Shown in pieces: positions 4,796 to 5,096 of a stretch of DNA of 5,096 bases. A program made the translations under genes and the position numbers. Positions within the stretch are counted from its first letter, which is position 1; each line of letters starts with the position of its first letter. Under the pieces are notes generated by a model. That model made no database searches, was not told the origin of the DNA, and worked only from the letters and a program-made list of their open reading frames with translations. The stretch comes from Gammaproteobacteria bacterium (lineage in GTDB: Bacteria; Pseudomonadota; Gammaproteobacteria; JALTLT01): assembly GCA_027001815.1 (NCBI GenBank), contig JALTLT010000187.1, forward strand, positions 1-5,096, read 5' to 3'.

Positions 4796-5096
4796 ATGTA
4801 TCGAACACTTCGCCACTTCGTCCGTCTCACCGCCCTGGTACTGGCCGTCGTGCCGCTCTCCGCCTGTCTCTCCCTGCCGGAGCCGCCGGTGCAGGCGGAG
4901 TACAAGCCCACGCTGCCCCCCATGCCGGTCTATCCACCGCCCACCAGCGGCTCGCTCTACCGGGCCGGCGGAGCGGTGATGCTGTTCGAGGACAGCAAGG
5001 CGCTGCAGGTGGGGGACATCCTCACCATCGTGCTCACCGAAAAGACCCAGGCGAGCAAGAGCTCCAAGACCAAGAGCAGCAAGGACACTTCCATCG
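4796..5096 (+). CDS. flgH: FlgH, flagellar L-ring lipoprotein (5' end)
   Basis: FlgH assembles the L-ring, the bushing around the distal rod in the outer membrane. The window holds the first 100 codons; the gene runs off the right edge (family length about 220-240 residues). Residues 1-23 form a lipoprotein signal peptide: Arg/His-rich start (MYRTLRHFVR), hydrophobic LTALVLAVVP, and lipobox LSAC with the acylated Cys at 24. Residue 25 is Leu, not Asp, so Lol export to the outer membrane is expected. A Pro-rich linker (28-50) leads into the L-ring family sequence SGSLYRAGGAVMLFEDSKAL and VGDILTIVLTEKTQASKSSKT (about 51-92). The ATG at 4796 follows AGGAG (4782-4786) by nine bases. Separation from flgG by 714 bases and a sigma-54 promoter implies independent transcription. 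An overlapping reading frame at 4761-4979 is a shadow. Confidence 0.95.
   Translation, partial: MYRTLRHFVRLTALVLAVVPLSACLSLPEPPVQAEYKPTLPPMPVYPPPTSGSLYRAGGAVMLFEDSKALQVGDILTIVLTEKTQASKSSKTKSSKDTSI

Noticed and set aside
4355..4923. Open frames on both strands through the hairpin array and the flgH leader
   Set aside because: They run through palindromic repeats and the sigma-54 promoter and show no protein-family features; codon choice is that of non-coding sequence.
4761..4979. + strand frame overlapping the start of flgH
   Set aside because: Shadow frame rich in Arg/Ser/Pro; the correct frame from 4796 gives a clear lipoprotein signal and L-ring sequence.

Overview
This window is a stretch of a flagellar basal-body and hook operon from a diderm bacterium, all on the + strand, in the order flgC (3' end), flgD, flgE, flgF, flgG, flgH (5' end). 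High GC content, protein sequences typical of the gamma/betaproteobacterial families, L-ring lipoprotein flgH directly after flgG, and a near-consensus sigma-54 promoter in front of flgH point to a polarly flagellated gammaproteobacterium. The genus cannot be fixed from the sequence alone.

Layout: 1-215 encodes the last 70 residues of the proximal rod protein FlgC. 236-895 encodes the hook-cap scaffold FlgD. 915-2189 encodes the hook protein FlgE. 2190-2326 is a 137-base gap with GC-rich inverted repeats and the flgF ribosome binding site. 2327-3067 encodes the proximal rod protein FlgF. 3068-3295 is a 228-base gap, most of it a MITE-like element of hairpins bounded by inverted repeats. 3296-4081 encodes the distal rod protein FlgG. 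4082-4795 is a 714-base gap with no convincing gene: a C-rich stretch, a near-continuous array of six hairpins, a second divergent copy of modules of the first element, and then a sigma-54 promoter. 4796-5096 encodes the first 100 residues of FlgH, an outer-membrane lipoprotein with a clear lipobox.

How the genes work together: FlgC, FlgF and FlgG form successive parts of the rod that crosses the periplasm. FlgD caps the growing hook while FlgE subunits assemble under it. FlgH forms the L-ring, the outer-membrane bushing around the rod. The tight spacing of flgC-flgD-flgE (20 and 19 bases) indicates co-transcription. The two large gaps around flgG, and the sigma-54 promoter after the second, suggest that flgH and whatever follows form a separately initiated unit.

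The protein-coding part is ordinary and I see no previously undescribed protein system. The noteworthy content is in the two gaps flanking flgG: related, hairpin-rich, probably non-autonomous repeat elements inserted into an otherwise compact operon.
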